DNA from: Rugalucina vietnamica
Lineage: Eukaryota > Mollusca > Bivalvia > Lucinida > Lucinidae
NCBI GenBank assembly: GCA_964017185.1
Contig: OZ024870.1
Coordinates: forward strand, 56,918,312 to 56,982,311
Direction: 5' to 3'
DNA length: 64,000 nucleotides
The position numbers and the translations under genes were made by a program. Under the pieces are notes generated by a model that was not told the origin of the DNA, ran no database searches, and was given only the letters and a program-made list of their open reading frames with translations. Of this stretch, positions 10,584 through 19,504 are shown in pieces (position 1 is the stretch's first letter; each line of letters opens with the position of its first letter).

Positions 10584-11190
10584 ATCCCCGCGGGGATTTC
10601 AAAAACCCCGCGGGAAATCCTAATCCCCGCGGGAAAAATTGAAATTACCCGCGGGGATTTTCCCCCCTAGGTAAAAAGTCCCCATGGGAAAACCAATACA
10701 ATTTAAAATGTTTATTTTAACATACAATCAGCAATCTTACATGTCAAACTGTGATTCTAAGTTGTTATAACTGTTAAATTCAAATACTGATTTTTTCCCA
10801 TGGGGAATTTTCGCCGCGGGTTTTTTTTAAATGAAAATCCCCGCGGGGTTTTAGTGAAAATTTAAAAAAACATATTTAGCCACAGTTGATCTTGAAAGGT
10901 ATCATTTTGACATTCAGCATTACTTAAACCATTGTTTTGTGCAGTTTCTAGTGATTTCTATTTTTCCCACGGGGAAAAAAATCCACGGGGTTTTTTGCCC
11001 ATGGGGAAGAAATCCCGTGGGGAATTGTCAATCATGATATATTGGCTAAATAGCTATATAATATGCAAAATGTGCTTCGAAACTGATAAGAAGTTAAGTC
11101 CATATGACCATTAGATGAGTATAAAGAAATAACATATTCCCCATGGGGATTTTTGCCTACAGAATTTTTTCCCCGGGGGATTTTCTTCCT
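10584..11190. repeat. Cluster of ~14 short GC palindromes (CCCCGCGGGG / CCCATGGGG)
   Basis: In otherwise AT-rich DNA there are about 14 short cores of the type CCCCGCGGGG, CCCGCGGG, CCCATGGGG, CCCACGGGG or CCCCGGGGG, nearly all flanked by AAAT or ATTTT. Examples are near 10588, 10606, 10624, 10646, 10679, 10797, 10813, 10839, 10966, 10983, 10998, 11012, 11140 and 11172. Spacing is irregular, from about 15 to 130 bases. Confidence 0.85.
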
Positions 11191-11511
11191 GCAGGACTTC
11201 TTCATGCCGGCATAAGATATGAATGTTCAAATTTTGCTGATGACAAGAGACCATTGACAGTTAGTTTAGCAGATATACATGTACATCCACTTTCTTTTGT
11301 CTTTAACTTCCCACTCAACAGAGGGTCATATAGAGATAGGATCTCAGTTTATAGTCTCGTCTGATAAATCTTGATAAGCAAGAATTTCCAATGAGACTTT
11401 AAACCCAGGTCCTGTCTGATAGTGACAGAAAGATGGTTTTATAACACAAAATGAACCAACTGCAAGACATGTTAAATCAAAAATCATTCCTAGTATGATT
11501 TTCCAAACTAT

Positions 11512-11515
<4 letters not shown>

Positions 11516-11565
<50 letters not shown>
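11516..11565. repeat. (TG)n microsatellite
   Basis: About 24 TG units. Confidence 0.95.
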
Positions 11566-11571
<6 letters not shown>

Positions 11572-11693
11572 ATTTACAATGACAATGCCAACTTAGAAGT
11601 TCAGCAAGGAAATTATCTTTATAGGACAAAAACATGATGCCAATTCAATACAATTTGTGAAAAACATATTGATTACAATCATACAATCAATGA

Positions 11694-11930
11694 ACACCAC
11701 ATCAGAAAATCAACAAACTAAATGCATATATGCAAACTAACGCACAGATCAGCTGGGCATTAAATAGACGGTTCATAAGTGACTTCATCATTGCTGCTTC
11801 ATAGATAGTATGAAACCTCTTATTTCTGTATCAGAAATTCCAAGCTTCAAAACTATTTTCTGTGATTGTACAACCTGGTTTGTGTCAGACTTGGTAATTC
11901 CAGAAAAGGGTATTCCCGCAAAAGTGCTTA
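11694..11930. mobile_element. MITE family B, decayed copy
   Basis: Retains 'atcagaaaatcaacaaac', 'cagatcagctg', 'ttccaagcttc' and 'ggtttgtgtcagac' in family order. The hairpin core and ends are eroded. Confidence 0.55.
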
Positions 11931-12035
11931 CTTGAAGAACATACGATAATCACATTTCAAATATGCTAATAAATCTCATTAGGATATAAACATAAATACA
12001 ACTACACAAAGAGGCAAAAGAAAGTAATATACCAG

Positions 12036-12256
12036 TCGCCGCACCAGAAAACCAACAAACTGCATTGTATCTGTGTATCAAAACCAAAGACGCAGATCAT
12101 TAACTGCACAGCTGACAGGCGCCTTTGTTTTTGATACACAAATAGTATAATCCCTCTTCTTTTTAAATCTAAAATTTCAAGCCTTTAGCCTGCTTCTGTG
12201 ACTGTTTGTGTAGAATCTGGTAAGAAATTAAGTTGTTGGTTTTCTCAAGCGAAGGC
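12036..12256. mobile_element. MITE family B copy
   Basis: Ends resemble the family inverted repeat (CCAGAAAACCAACAAAC on the left, GTTGGTTTTCTCAAG on the right). The core hairpin reads AAAGACGCAGATCA ... GGCGCCTTTGTTTTTG. Confidence 0.75.
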
Positions 12257-12262
12257 TGATAG

Positions 12263-13045
12263 GTATGATTTTGAAACTTGGTGTGAAGCATCAGTGACTG
12301 GAGCTATACGAAGTTTAATATAAATCATGATCCTGGGATGACCTTGACCTTTTTACGGCAAGGTCAACTTAGGCCGCCCATGCATTTGAATGGGAAAAAT
12401 AGGAAAATGTCATTTAATGGCAAAAACTTGCTAGGAATGAGCAAATGGACAGCAAATGGACAGAAGATTTATGTTTATGAAAATATTTTGGGCCCACAGG
12501 GTTGTCTACCCCTGCCCTGGGGCTATATACATGTACATGTGTATGACCATAATATTCAAACATCTTCTCTGAAACCGTTTGGCCAATCAAAGCCAAACTT
12601 TATGTTGAGCATTCTTAGGAAGAGTGAATGAAAGTTTAATGTATAAATGGTAAAGGTCACATGACCAAGATGGTTGCCATGGCTATAAATAGCAAAAACC
12701 TTTGAAAATTGTCTTCTCCAGAACCAGAAGGCCTATGGTTTTGAAACTTGGCATAAAGCATAAGGCAATGGAGCTCTACACAGTTTGTACAAATCATGAC
12801 CTTGGGATGACCTTGACCTTTTGGCATTTGAATGGGGAAAATTGTTACAATCTCATTTGAAGGGCAAAACTTGCAGTAAATTGGCAAATGGACTGAATCT
12901 TTATGATTTAAAAAATAAATTGACTCCAGAGGTTGCCCTGCCCCTGCCCTGGGGTTATATACATGTATATTACCATTCTAGTCAAACAAGTTTATTGGTA
13001 TATATCTCAGGTTAGGTGAGCGTTTACAGGACCATTGGTCTCTGG
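12263..13045. repeat. Family T repeat, right part with right end
   Basis: Completes the interrupted unit of 9640-10404, adds about 1.5 further units and ends with 'caggttaggtgagcg' and 'aggaccattggtctctgg', the family right terminus. Confidence 0.85.
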
Positions 13046-13047
13046 TT

Positions 13048-13177
13048 CTTATTTTTGCTCAAAACATAGATTGTGGGTACTCGTTAGAACCGCCTCGGCG
13101 ATTTTTTTCTCATGAAATTTTCAATTTTTACCGGTGAAAAACATCCCTGTATATTGCATGGGCAAGTTTTCGTAATG
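13048..13177. mobile_element. MITE family A, copy 3 (left-truncated)
   Basis: Holds one ACATAGATTGTGGGTAC arm and the right terminal repeat (GCATGGGCAAGTTTTCGTAA). It directly abuts the family T right end. Confidence 0.7.
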
Positions 13178-13645
13178 TAGAAAATAACTTCAGGCGACGA
13201 GGTTATGAACTATTCATAATAGTTTGTTTGTATTGAGGCTTAGCATCTTTTCAGTCATGTAGGGACGGACATATTCATAATAGTACGTTTTCCTACGTGT
13301 TTAGATGCACAAAGATAAGTTGTGCATAAAAACACGGTATTAACTATTATAGACCAGTCAAAGATACTACTATGTGTGTATAAAGAGGAAACTACATGTA
13401 TATATATATTAAATTTAATAAAAATGTACAGTATGAAGAAAACAAGAGAATGTTAAAGTCCTTTTTAAAAAATCCGGTCATCAAAAATTGTAAGAATATC
13501 TTTTTAGCATATTTTGAATATGTTTATATCTTTTTAACTTTTTTTTTTCCTAGCATAAAACTTGGATTATTTTTGTTGTGTCGGGGTTTAACAGCTTATG
13601 TCATACGGATAATGGACACCCTTAAAAGCTTGATGGAAAACGTAT

Positions 13646-13895
13646 GCATCCGGAAAACATGTCCGTGAAATGTATACCCCCTTAAACCCCACTTTTATAT
13701 TGCAAAACTGGGGTTTGTAGGGGTATACCTGTTTTTCTTATTTTTGCTCCAAAACATAGATTGTGGGTACTCGTTAGAACCGCCTCGCGTTTTGCTCCAA
13801 AACATAGATTGTGGGTACTCGTTAGAACCGCCTCGCCGAGGCGGTTCTAACGTGTACCCACAATCTTATGTTTTGAGCAAAAATAAGAAAAATAT
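13646..13895. mobile_element. MITE family A, copy 4 with duplicated arm
   Basis: Left end is CGGAAAACATGTCCGTG. The segment 'aaaacatagattgtgggtac' occurs twice in direct repeat (near 13751 and 13799) before the inverted arm. The right terminal repeat is missing. Confidence 0.75.
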
Positions 13896-14059
13896 CATTT
13901 TATTTCTACAGAAAATGAAAAAAAGCTCATCTAAACAATAGCTGGTCTGGTTCTTGAATTATCCTAAAATTTGTTTTCTTGGTTGATGATGTTCGTTTTT
14001 GAAAATTTGGGTTGAAATAGGGACATATAGGAAACAGAAATAATTTTCTAAAGATGTGT

Positions 14060-14081
14060 CCCCCCCCCCCCCCCCCCCCCC
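14060..14081. repeat. Poly(C) run
   Basis: About 22 consecutive C residues. Confidence 0.95.
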
Positions 14082-14286
14082 GAGATCAACAAAATCCATT
14101 TGCATGCACTTGTATTTTACCAATATACATATCATATACAAATGACGTTCTTGACCTCGGGGGGTTGGGGGGGGAAGGCTGTCAAAATGCTCAAAAACTA
14201 AATGCCGATTGAGCAAGAATAAAACGAAACGTTCTTTGACGTCACAGCGTCGATGATATTTGTATATTGTTTTGTAACAAACAAAA

Positions 14287-14509
14287 TGAGCCGCATCGTG
14301 AGAAAACTGCTTTTTTGCCTATGCGAAAACAAAGGCGCAGATCAGCTTCGCAGTAACTGCGAAGCTGATCAGCGCCTTTGTTTTCGCTACAATTTCTCTT
14401 CTTGAAACCGAAATTTCAGTCTTCTAGACTTTTTCTGAAATTGTACAGGCCGGTTTGTGTCAATCCTGATCGGAAACCCCGAAGACCGGTTTTTTCGCGT
14501 CGCGGCTCA
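14287..14509. mobile_element. MITE family B copy (full length)
   Basis: Starts TGAGCCGCATCGTGAGAAAA and ends with CGCGTCGCGGCTCA. The core is a perfect hairpin, GGCGCAGATCAGCTTCGCAG read against its complement, inside AAAACAAAGGCGC. It lies downstream of the lectin gene. Confidence 0.85.
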
Positions 14510-14648
14510 AATGATACAAGCACGAAACAATTATAAAAACCAAAACGTCTGCACAGATACATGTATTCGATGCTTACATTGTATATAAAAAGGTAACTTG
14601 AATTCACATAAATGTACTAAGGTAACCAATGTAGAACTATCTGTGCAA

Positions 14649-15458
14649 TCACTTTGTCCCAGAGGCCTTTAATGGTTTCTCGCACATGTAGGGCAGAGGC
14701 TTACTACACTTTTCCAGATATAATTTCACTTCACAGAATTGGTGCATTGCGGTACACTTGTATTGGCCATCGCCATCATCATTTGGTTGATCATGTGGCC
14801 AGTAATATTTTGGCACCACCTGTCCGCTTTGATTGTATATGACCTGTCCCATGATTCCTAGGTCCGCTTTGAATGTCGCCCCGATCCAGATATCATACCA
14901 TTCATAATCACGTAAAAAATATTTATCATAGAGAAACTCGCGCTCTGCGTCATCATTTATCTCAACGAGATAGCCCCCCCTGTCCCGGCAGTCAGCGAAT
15001 GCGTTTTCCCAGGTTTTAATTTTTTTGGGGGGAAAAGGCTTAATCCAATAACAGTGCCCGTTGAAATGTTGCCAGCCTTCGTCACACGGATTAAGAGATG
15101 TTGTTGTTGGTGTTGTAGTGGTGGTTGTCGTCGTCGGCAGAGTAGTCGTATTCATCTTGGTTGTTGTAGTGGAGGTTGTCGTCGGCAGAGTAGTCGTATT
15201 CATCTTAGCTTCCAGTTGAATTAAGTCAGTTTGTATTTCCGATATAGTTTGTTTTAGAGCTTGGTTTTCCGTTTCCATTTCCTTCTGTTCTGCTAGTATT
15301 ACCTGAATGTCAGTGCAAGAAGAGACATCTTCACAAAAAAAATTGTGATGATAATAAATATACCGCTTCACCTTTTTGTTGAGGTGGTCTTGACCAACTG
15401 TCTCAGTCGACCAAAAACAGGCAGCTAACATGCAGGCCACAAACACGTATTTAGCCAT
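14649..15458 (-). CDS. Secreted C-type lectin with coiled coil and Thr-rich stalk
   Basis: Encodes 269 residues in one uninterrupted exon. A signal peptide (about 1-22, hydrophobic, ending TETVG) is followed by two Cys (42, 48), a helical coiled-coil-like stretch (about 52-85), a Thr-rich mucin-like stalk (86-121) made of two direct copies of KMNTTTLPTTT, and a C-type lectin domain (125-260). In the domain, Cys125, Cys136, Cys157, Cys235, Cys251 and Cys259 match the disulfide pattern, WIG is at 191-193 and the sugar-site loop reads QPND (224-227). QPN is an uncommon variant of EPN (mannose) and QPD (galactose), so specificity is open. The conserved WND is not evident, so Ca2+ binding may be altered. 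Role inferred from the family: secreted glycan recognition in innate immunity or feeding mucus. A TATA-like box lies 125 bases upstream. Confidence 0.9.
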   Translation of the reverse strand: MAKYVFVACMLAACFWSTETVGQDHLNKKVKRYIYYHHNFFCEDVSSCTDIQVILAEQKEMETENQALKQTISEIQTDLIQLEAKMNTTTLPTTTSTTTTKMNTTTLPTTTTTTTTPTTTSLNPCDEGWQHFNGHCYWIKPFPPKKIKTWENAFADCRDRGGYLVEINDDAEREFLYDKYFLRDYEWYDIWIGATFKADLGIMGQVIYNQSGQVVPKYYWPHDQPNDDGDGQYKCTAMHQFCEVKLYLEKCSKPLPYMCEKPLKASGTK

Positions 15459-15582
15459 TTGAAGTTAACTTGTGAGTCGAAGTTATGAGACTTTGTTCCA
15501 AAATGATTGCACTCCTTTAAGTAACAAATTATGTATGTTTGGGTTAAACCTGAACTTTCGGTGATATAAGTAGCAGTGCGAG

Positions 15583-15588
15583 TTTATA
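15583..15588 (-). promoter_or_regulatory. TATA-like box of the lectin gene
   Basis: TATAAA on the minus strand, about 125 bases before the lectin ATG. It lies three bases from the left end of a MITE-B, so the region upstream of the core promoter is supplied by a transposon. The assignment rests on position only. Confidence 0.4.
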
Positions 15589-15590
15589 TT

Positions 15591-15830
15591 TGAGCCGACC
15601 CATGAGAAAACCAACAATCTGCATATGCGAAAACAAAGACGCAGATCAGCTTCGCGGTAACCTACCGCGAAGCTGATCAGCGCCTTTGTTTTCGCTACAC
15701 GGATAGTGCATTTCCTCTTCTTCTTACATCCGAAATTTCAAGCTTCTAGCCTGCTTATGTGCTTGTACAGGCCGGTTTATGTTGGACCTGTTCGGAAACC
15801 ACATTGTTAGTTTTCCCACGAGGTGGCTCA
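15591..15830. mobile_element. MITE family B copy (full length)
   Basis: Starts TGAGCCGACCCATGAGAAAA and ends CCCACGAGGTGGCTCA. The core hairpin is GCGCAGATCAGCTTCGCGGTA against its complement, one base shorter in one arm. It sits immediately upstream of the lectin promoter region. Confidence 0.9.
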
Positions 15831-16058
15831 TTTGTTGCCGCGTTTTAGTGTTTTTAGAAAGGTACTGGCGCTGTCTGGTTACCTTGCATAATACGTGTCA
15901 TCATGCTCTCAAATGACACTGTTAAGAAGTGACAATTGCATTTATTAACCTGAGCATAATTTTGTTTATAATTTAACTTGTCTGGTTTTGACGCATTGCG
16001 GCTCAGTTTAATGACTGTTTTTGGCTTTAGCAACTAGACATAGTAACGGTAGTTAATT

Positions 16059-16340
16059 TGAGCCACTTCATGAAAAAAACAACAACAACATTTTGCATAC
16101 TTATGCGAAAACAAAGGCGCAGATCCGCATCGCCACATGCAGTCATAATCGTACCGCGAAGCTGATCAGTGCCTTTGTTTTCGCTACATTTATAGTCGAG
16201 TCAATTCCTCTACTTTTTAAATGCACGATTTCCAGCCTCTATCCATCGTCTGTGCTTGCAAAGCTCTGTTTTGTATTGGACCAGCTCGAAAACCACATTG
16301 TAGGTTTTTTTTTTTTTTTTTTTTTTTTGTTTTTTTTTTT
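16059..16340. mobile_element. MITE family B copy, 3' end lost in a poly(T) tract
   Basis: Left end TGAGCCACTTCATG, the core hairpin (with an extra insertion in its loop) and the body to 'accacattgtagg' are present. The right end is replaced by a T-rich run at 16304-16340. Confidence 0.8.
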
Positions 16341-17710
16341 CATTTTGTTTGATGGCATGTACAGTCAATTCATAGATGCATGGTTATAAGACGATACCAT
16401 ATTTCGCAACGGTAATAATAAATGCAATCTGTATAGGCGAAATCTAAAACTCGGGATAGCGTTGCACATTGAAATAAACAATAGTACACTGAAACAAAGT
16501 TATAAAGAGGCCACTTTTCAAACTCATTTTTTGTTTCTAAGCCAAGTTCAAAATTGCACATTTTTTGCCAAAAGACGTGTCTTTCAAGTAAGTAAAGTTC
16601 CAAAGTGTTAAGAAATAATTTTCTTTTACTAAAGGCGTTTTTGGAGTAAAAATGCAAAAATCAATGTTTTTAAATAAAAAATTGGATACAGCACACCATT
16701 TATTGAAATTAGGAACGGGTGTCATCAAAGGGGTCGTTACGGCTCGGAAAAACATCAAACATTCGAATTTTCTCTACTGGTAGAATTTTTATGCATTTTT
16801 AAAAATCGCCAATTTTGAGATTTTTTGAAAAAATCATAAATGTGCCTCTTAAACATGTTGACCCCTGTTAAATTCACTTGATGAGGCCTGGAAATGAGAG
16901 ATATAATTCGACTGAACTGTTTTTGACCATTTTCGAGGACCAATATGTCAAGGCTGCCGCACACTTCCGGTTTCAATGCCAATTTTTAACGAACAAAATA
17001 ACAAAATTTGTGGACGATTTTTTTAATTTTCAAAGTTTATCAGAGTCTAGTATTTGACCTAAATAATCGCTGAAAATTTCAATGCCGTGCTGCTGATAAT
17101 AACGCAACTGGAGAAGAACAAAGTTGGTATGCAAATTGCATACAAAAGCTGAATTCCTGTTATTCAGGTTGTTGTCTTCTTGCATGTGCAAAACAGAAAC
17201 GAAGATTCTTATTGCAGCAACACTTTTGACTTAATTTTATCTTGCATCATGGCAGTCAGTAGCACTTTCAAATAAATTAAAATGTAAAAACACAACGTCA
17301 TAATATGACATTTAATTTGATGTTAATAAAGTGTGACTTTTTGAAATAGGGTACCTTTACACATGCTTCGTCTGTGTGAGAAGTATCACGCATTTTGGAA
17401 TGCAGAAACTCACAGAGCCACTGTTAGACATTAGTTTATTCATATGATCATGAATTTTAATTGATCGTATTTTACTTTCTGAACTAGAAGACAAAATATG
17501 AGGTGGCCTCTTATAACTTTTTTTCAGTGTATCTAAACGTTTGCAGTAAATACATCATACCTGTAAACCCTAAAACGCGGGTGAGTCGATATTTTGTGTT
17601 TATAACGGTGTCCTTAGATATCTATGAACAATTTATAATTATTTTTACAGAGTTTTTACTTGTCTTATCGTTGCACAATTTTATTACTTAAACAAGCATT
17701 AGAATTGATT
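16341..17710. other. No gene seen
   Basis: AT-rich, with several open frames of fewer than 100 codons without domains. Confidence 0.4.
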
Positions 17711-18044
17711 TGAGCCACCTCGTGAGAAAACCAACAATCTGCATAGGCGTAAAAAAAGACGCAGATCAGCTTCGCGGTAACCGCGAAGCTGATCAGCGCC
17801 TTGACGCGACGTCAAAAGTTGGGGTACATTTGTGAATAACGCTACTCACCGTAATAAACGCAATTTTGACACTGGTGGCATCAACGGGTAGCGAAAAGGC
17901 GGCGAAAAAGTACTCCGGTTAGTTTTGTAACCTTAAACTTCGTTTTTAAGTGTTGATTTTTAAAAGCAATAATATAATTACAGGGTTCATACAGGCAAGG
18001 CCAAGTAAAATTCAAGGACTTTTCAAGGACAAATCTTACCATTT

Positions 18045-18317
18045 TCAAGGACTTGGGGTGGCCGATGCTGTAGTAGGGGGTTCTGTCTTAATTTTAGTTT
18101 CCTTCTTGAAAAAGAGGTTTGTGAAAGTCCCAGATAAAGACTGCTCATGTTTCTTATGTCGATCTCCACTCGCGTGTGAGCGCAAAGCACTTTCACCAAT
18201 TTGAGCCACATCAATATCTTTATTACATGCACGACAATGTGCCTTGTGTTTATTGTCCGTTTCCTTGACCCGAGGATAACGTTTCGGCCAGTCCCTGCTG
18301 TACACGCACTTTCCCAT
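18045..18317 (-). CDS. Short zinc-finger protein, BED/U1-like finger, carried by the TIR element
   Basis: Ninety residues. A finger of the form HCRACNKDIDV...SALRSHASGDRHKKH spans about 27-57, with Cys28, Cys31 and downstream His residues. This type of short finger is seen N-terminal to hAT-related transposases and in many orphan animal proteins. The tail is Lys/Thr/Pro-rich and ends at a stop. It may be the remaining first exon of a larger transposase gene whose catalytic part was lost, or a captured host exon. No upstream neighbour supports it as a host gene. Confidence 0.5.
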   Translation of the reverse strand: MGKCVYSRDWPKRYPRVKETDNKHKAHCRACNKDIDVAQIGESALRSHASGDRHKKHEQSLSGTFTNLFFKKETKIKTEPPTTASATPSP

Positions 18318-19102
18318 TTTGTTGAGAAATGCTGAAATTAAATTTGTGCTCGAAAAAATATCATTTCGACGTCATTTTGGTTCCGTTTAGTCTGTATTCA
18401 TCATGGATTTTCATTGCAGATAAAACCGATGCAATAAAGCGTGAACCATTCCTCAAGGGAAGCAACCCAAGTATGGTACGAACCGATTCGCGCCATATAT
18501 TTTCGGCCCAAGTTTTTGCCACCATTTGGCAAGGGAAGCAACTCGATTACCGATTCGCGCCATACACATTAGGCCTGTTTCTTCATTGTGGCACTTTCGC
18601 CGATCTTTTTGTATTCAAACGTGCCGAACTTCTTCTTAAATGCTCACATTTGATTTTGAAACCGAATCTTATTGTCTGGAATACCGGAAGAAGTGAAATT
18701 CAAGTGCTTTCCAAGGCCAATGGCTAATTTTCAAGCACTTTTCAAGGCAAATTTGGTTTTCAAGTTTAAATGTCAAAATACTTCTGAGCTATATTTAAGC
18801 TGACGTAAATATGGCTTAAATGATTTCATTTCAACATTCTTAATTTCATTATTTTATAGCGTTTCAAAAATGTCCCCGTCGTGTAAAAATGCTAGAAAAC
18901 CCGATGGTCGTTTTTTAAAATAGTGTTTTGTTGCCTTTATATTTTACATTTTTTTTAAACAACTTATAATAAAAATACTTCTGAACTATATTTTCTGCAT
19001 GCAAAATTTCGCCACGATTGGACGTAAAATAAAACAATGCTTGTGTTTGAAGCAGCGTTTCACAAATGCCCCATTTTGAAAAAAAATACGTTAACGTCTG
19101 TA

Positions 19103-19306
19103 GCGCGGTGGCGTAGTGGTAGAGCATCGGACTCCGAGTCGAGAGGTCCTGGGTTCGACCCCCACAAGCGGCACCGTGTTGTGTCCTTGAGCAAGACACA
19201 TTAACTCTACAGAACTGGTTAAACCCAGGAAGCGTTGGCTCCGTCCCGACATGACAGAAAAATTGTTGACAGGGACGTTTACCTTCAAGACAAACAATCT
19301 TTACAG
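19103..19306 (+). mobile_element. tRNA-derived SINE, family 1
   Basis: The tRNA-like head has an A box (GGCGTAGTGGTAGAG) and a B box (GGTTCGACC) at normal spacing. The body carries 'gttgtgtccttgagcaagac' and 'ggaagcgttggctccgtcc'. A second copy is at 61218-61409. The head no longer folds as a good tRNA, so it is not annotated as a tRNA gene. Confidence 0.85.
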
Positions 19307-19504
19307 GTGACGTTTTGTGACGTTCTGCAGTCGCACCCCAACTTTTGACGTCGCGTCCTTTGTTTTCGCTACACGGATAGTACACATCCTCTTCTTCTTA
19401 AATCTGAAATTTCAAGCTTCTAGCCATCTTCTGTGCTTGAACAGCCTGATTTGTGTCGGACCTGTTCGGAAACCACATTGTTGGTTTTCCCACGAGAAGG
19501 CTCA

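Larger units (their letters stand above)
10405..12262. mobile_element. 1.86-kb insertion inside the family T repeat
   Basis: Bounded by 'ccagaaggcctat' on the left and 'tatgattttgaaacttgg' on the right, which are contiguous in intact units. It contains the CCCCGCGGGG cluster, a (TG)n run and two decayed MITE-B copies. No transposase is seen and no clear inverted ends were found, so the block may result from more than one event. Confidence 0.55.
17803..19357. mobile_element. 1,555-bp TIR element (3-bp CTT target duplication)
   Basis: Inverted ends begin GACGCGACGTCAAAAGTTGG on both sides and match over 25 bases except one. CTT at 17800-17802 and 19358-19360 is a target duplication, confirmed by intact MITE-B copies where CTT occurs once. 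Internally there is a minus-strand zinc-finger ORF (18045-18317), paired 'ttcaagg' and 'ttttcaagg' motif clusters near 18010 and 18700, and a SINE. No transposase catalytic domain is seen, so it is probably non-autonomous. A 3-bp duplication occurs in PIF/Harbinger-type elements, but the ends do not settle the superfamily. Confidence 0.85.
17711..19504. mobile_element. MITE family B split by a 1.55-kb element
   Basis: The left part (17711-17802) has TGAGCCACCTCGTGAGAAAA and the hairpin. The right part (19358-19504) resumes at TTTGTTTTCGC and ends CCACGAGAAGGCTCA. The missing middle is exactly replaced by a foreign element flanked by CTT on both sides. Confidence 0.9.

Noticed and set aside
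19103..19175. tRNA gene
   Set aside because: A and B boxes are present, but the anticodon and acceptor stems do not pair and the unit continues into a SINE body.
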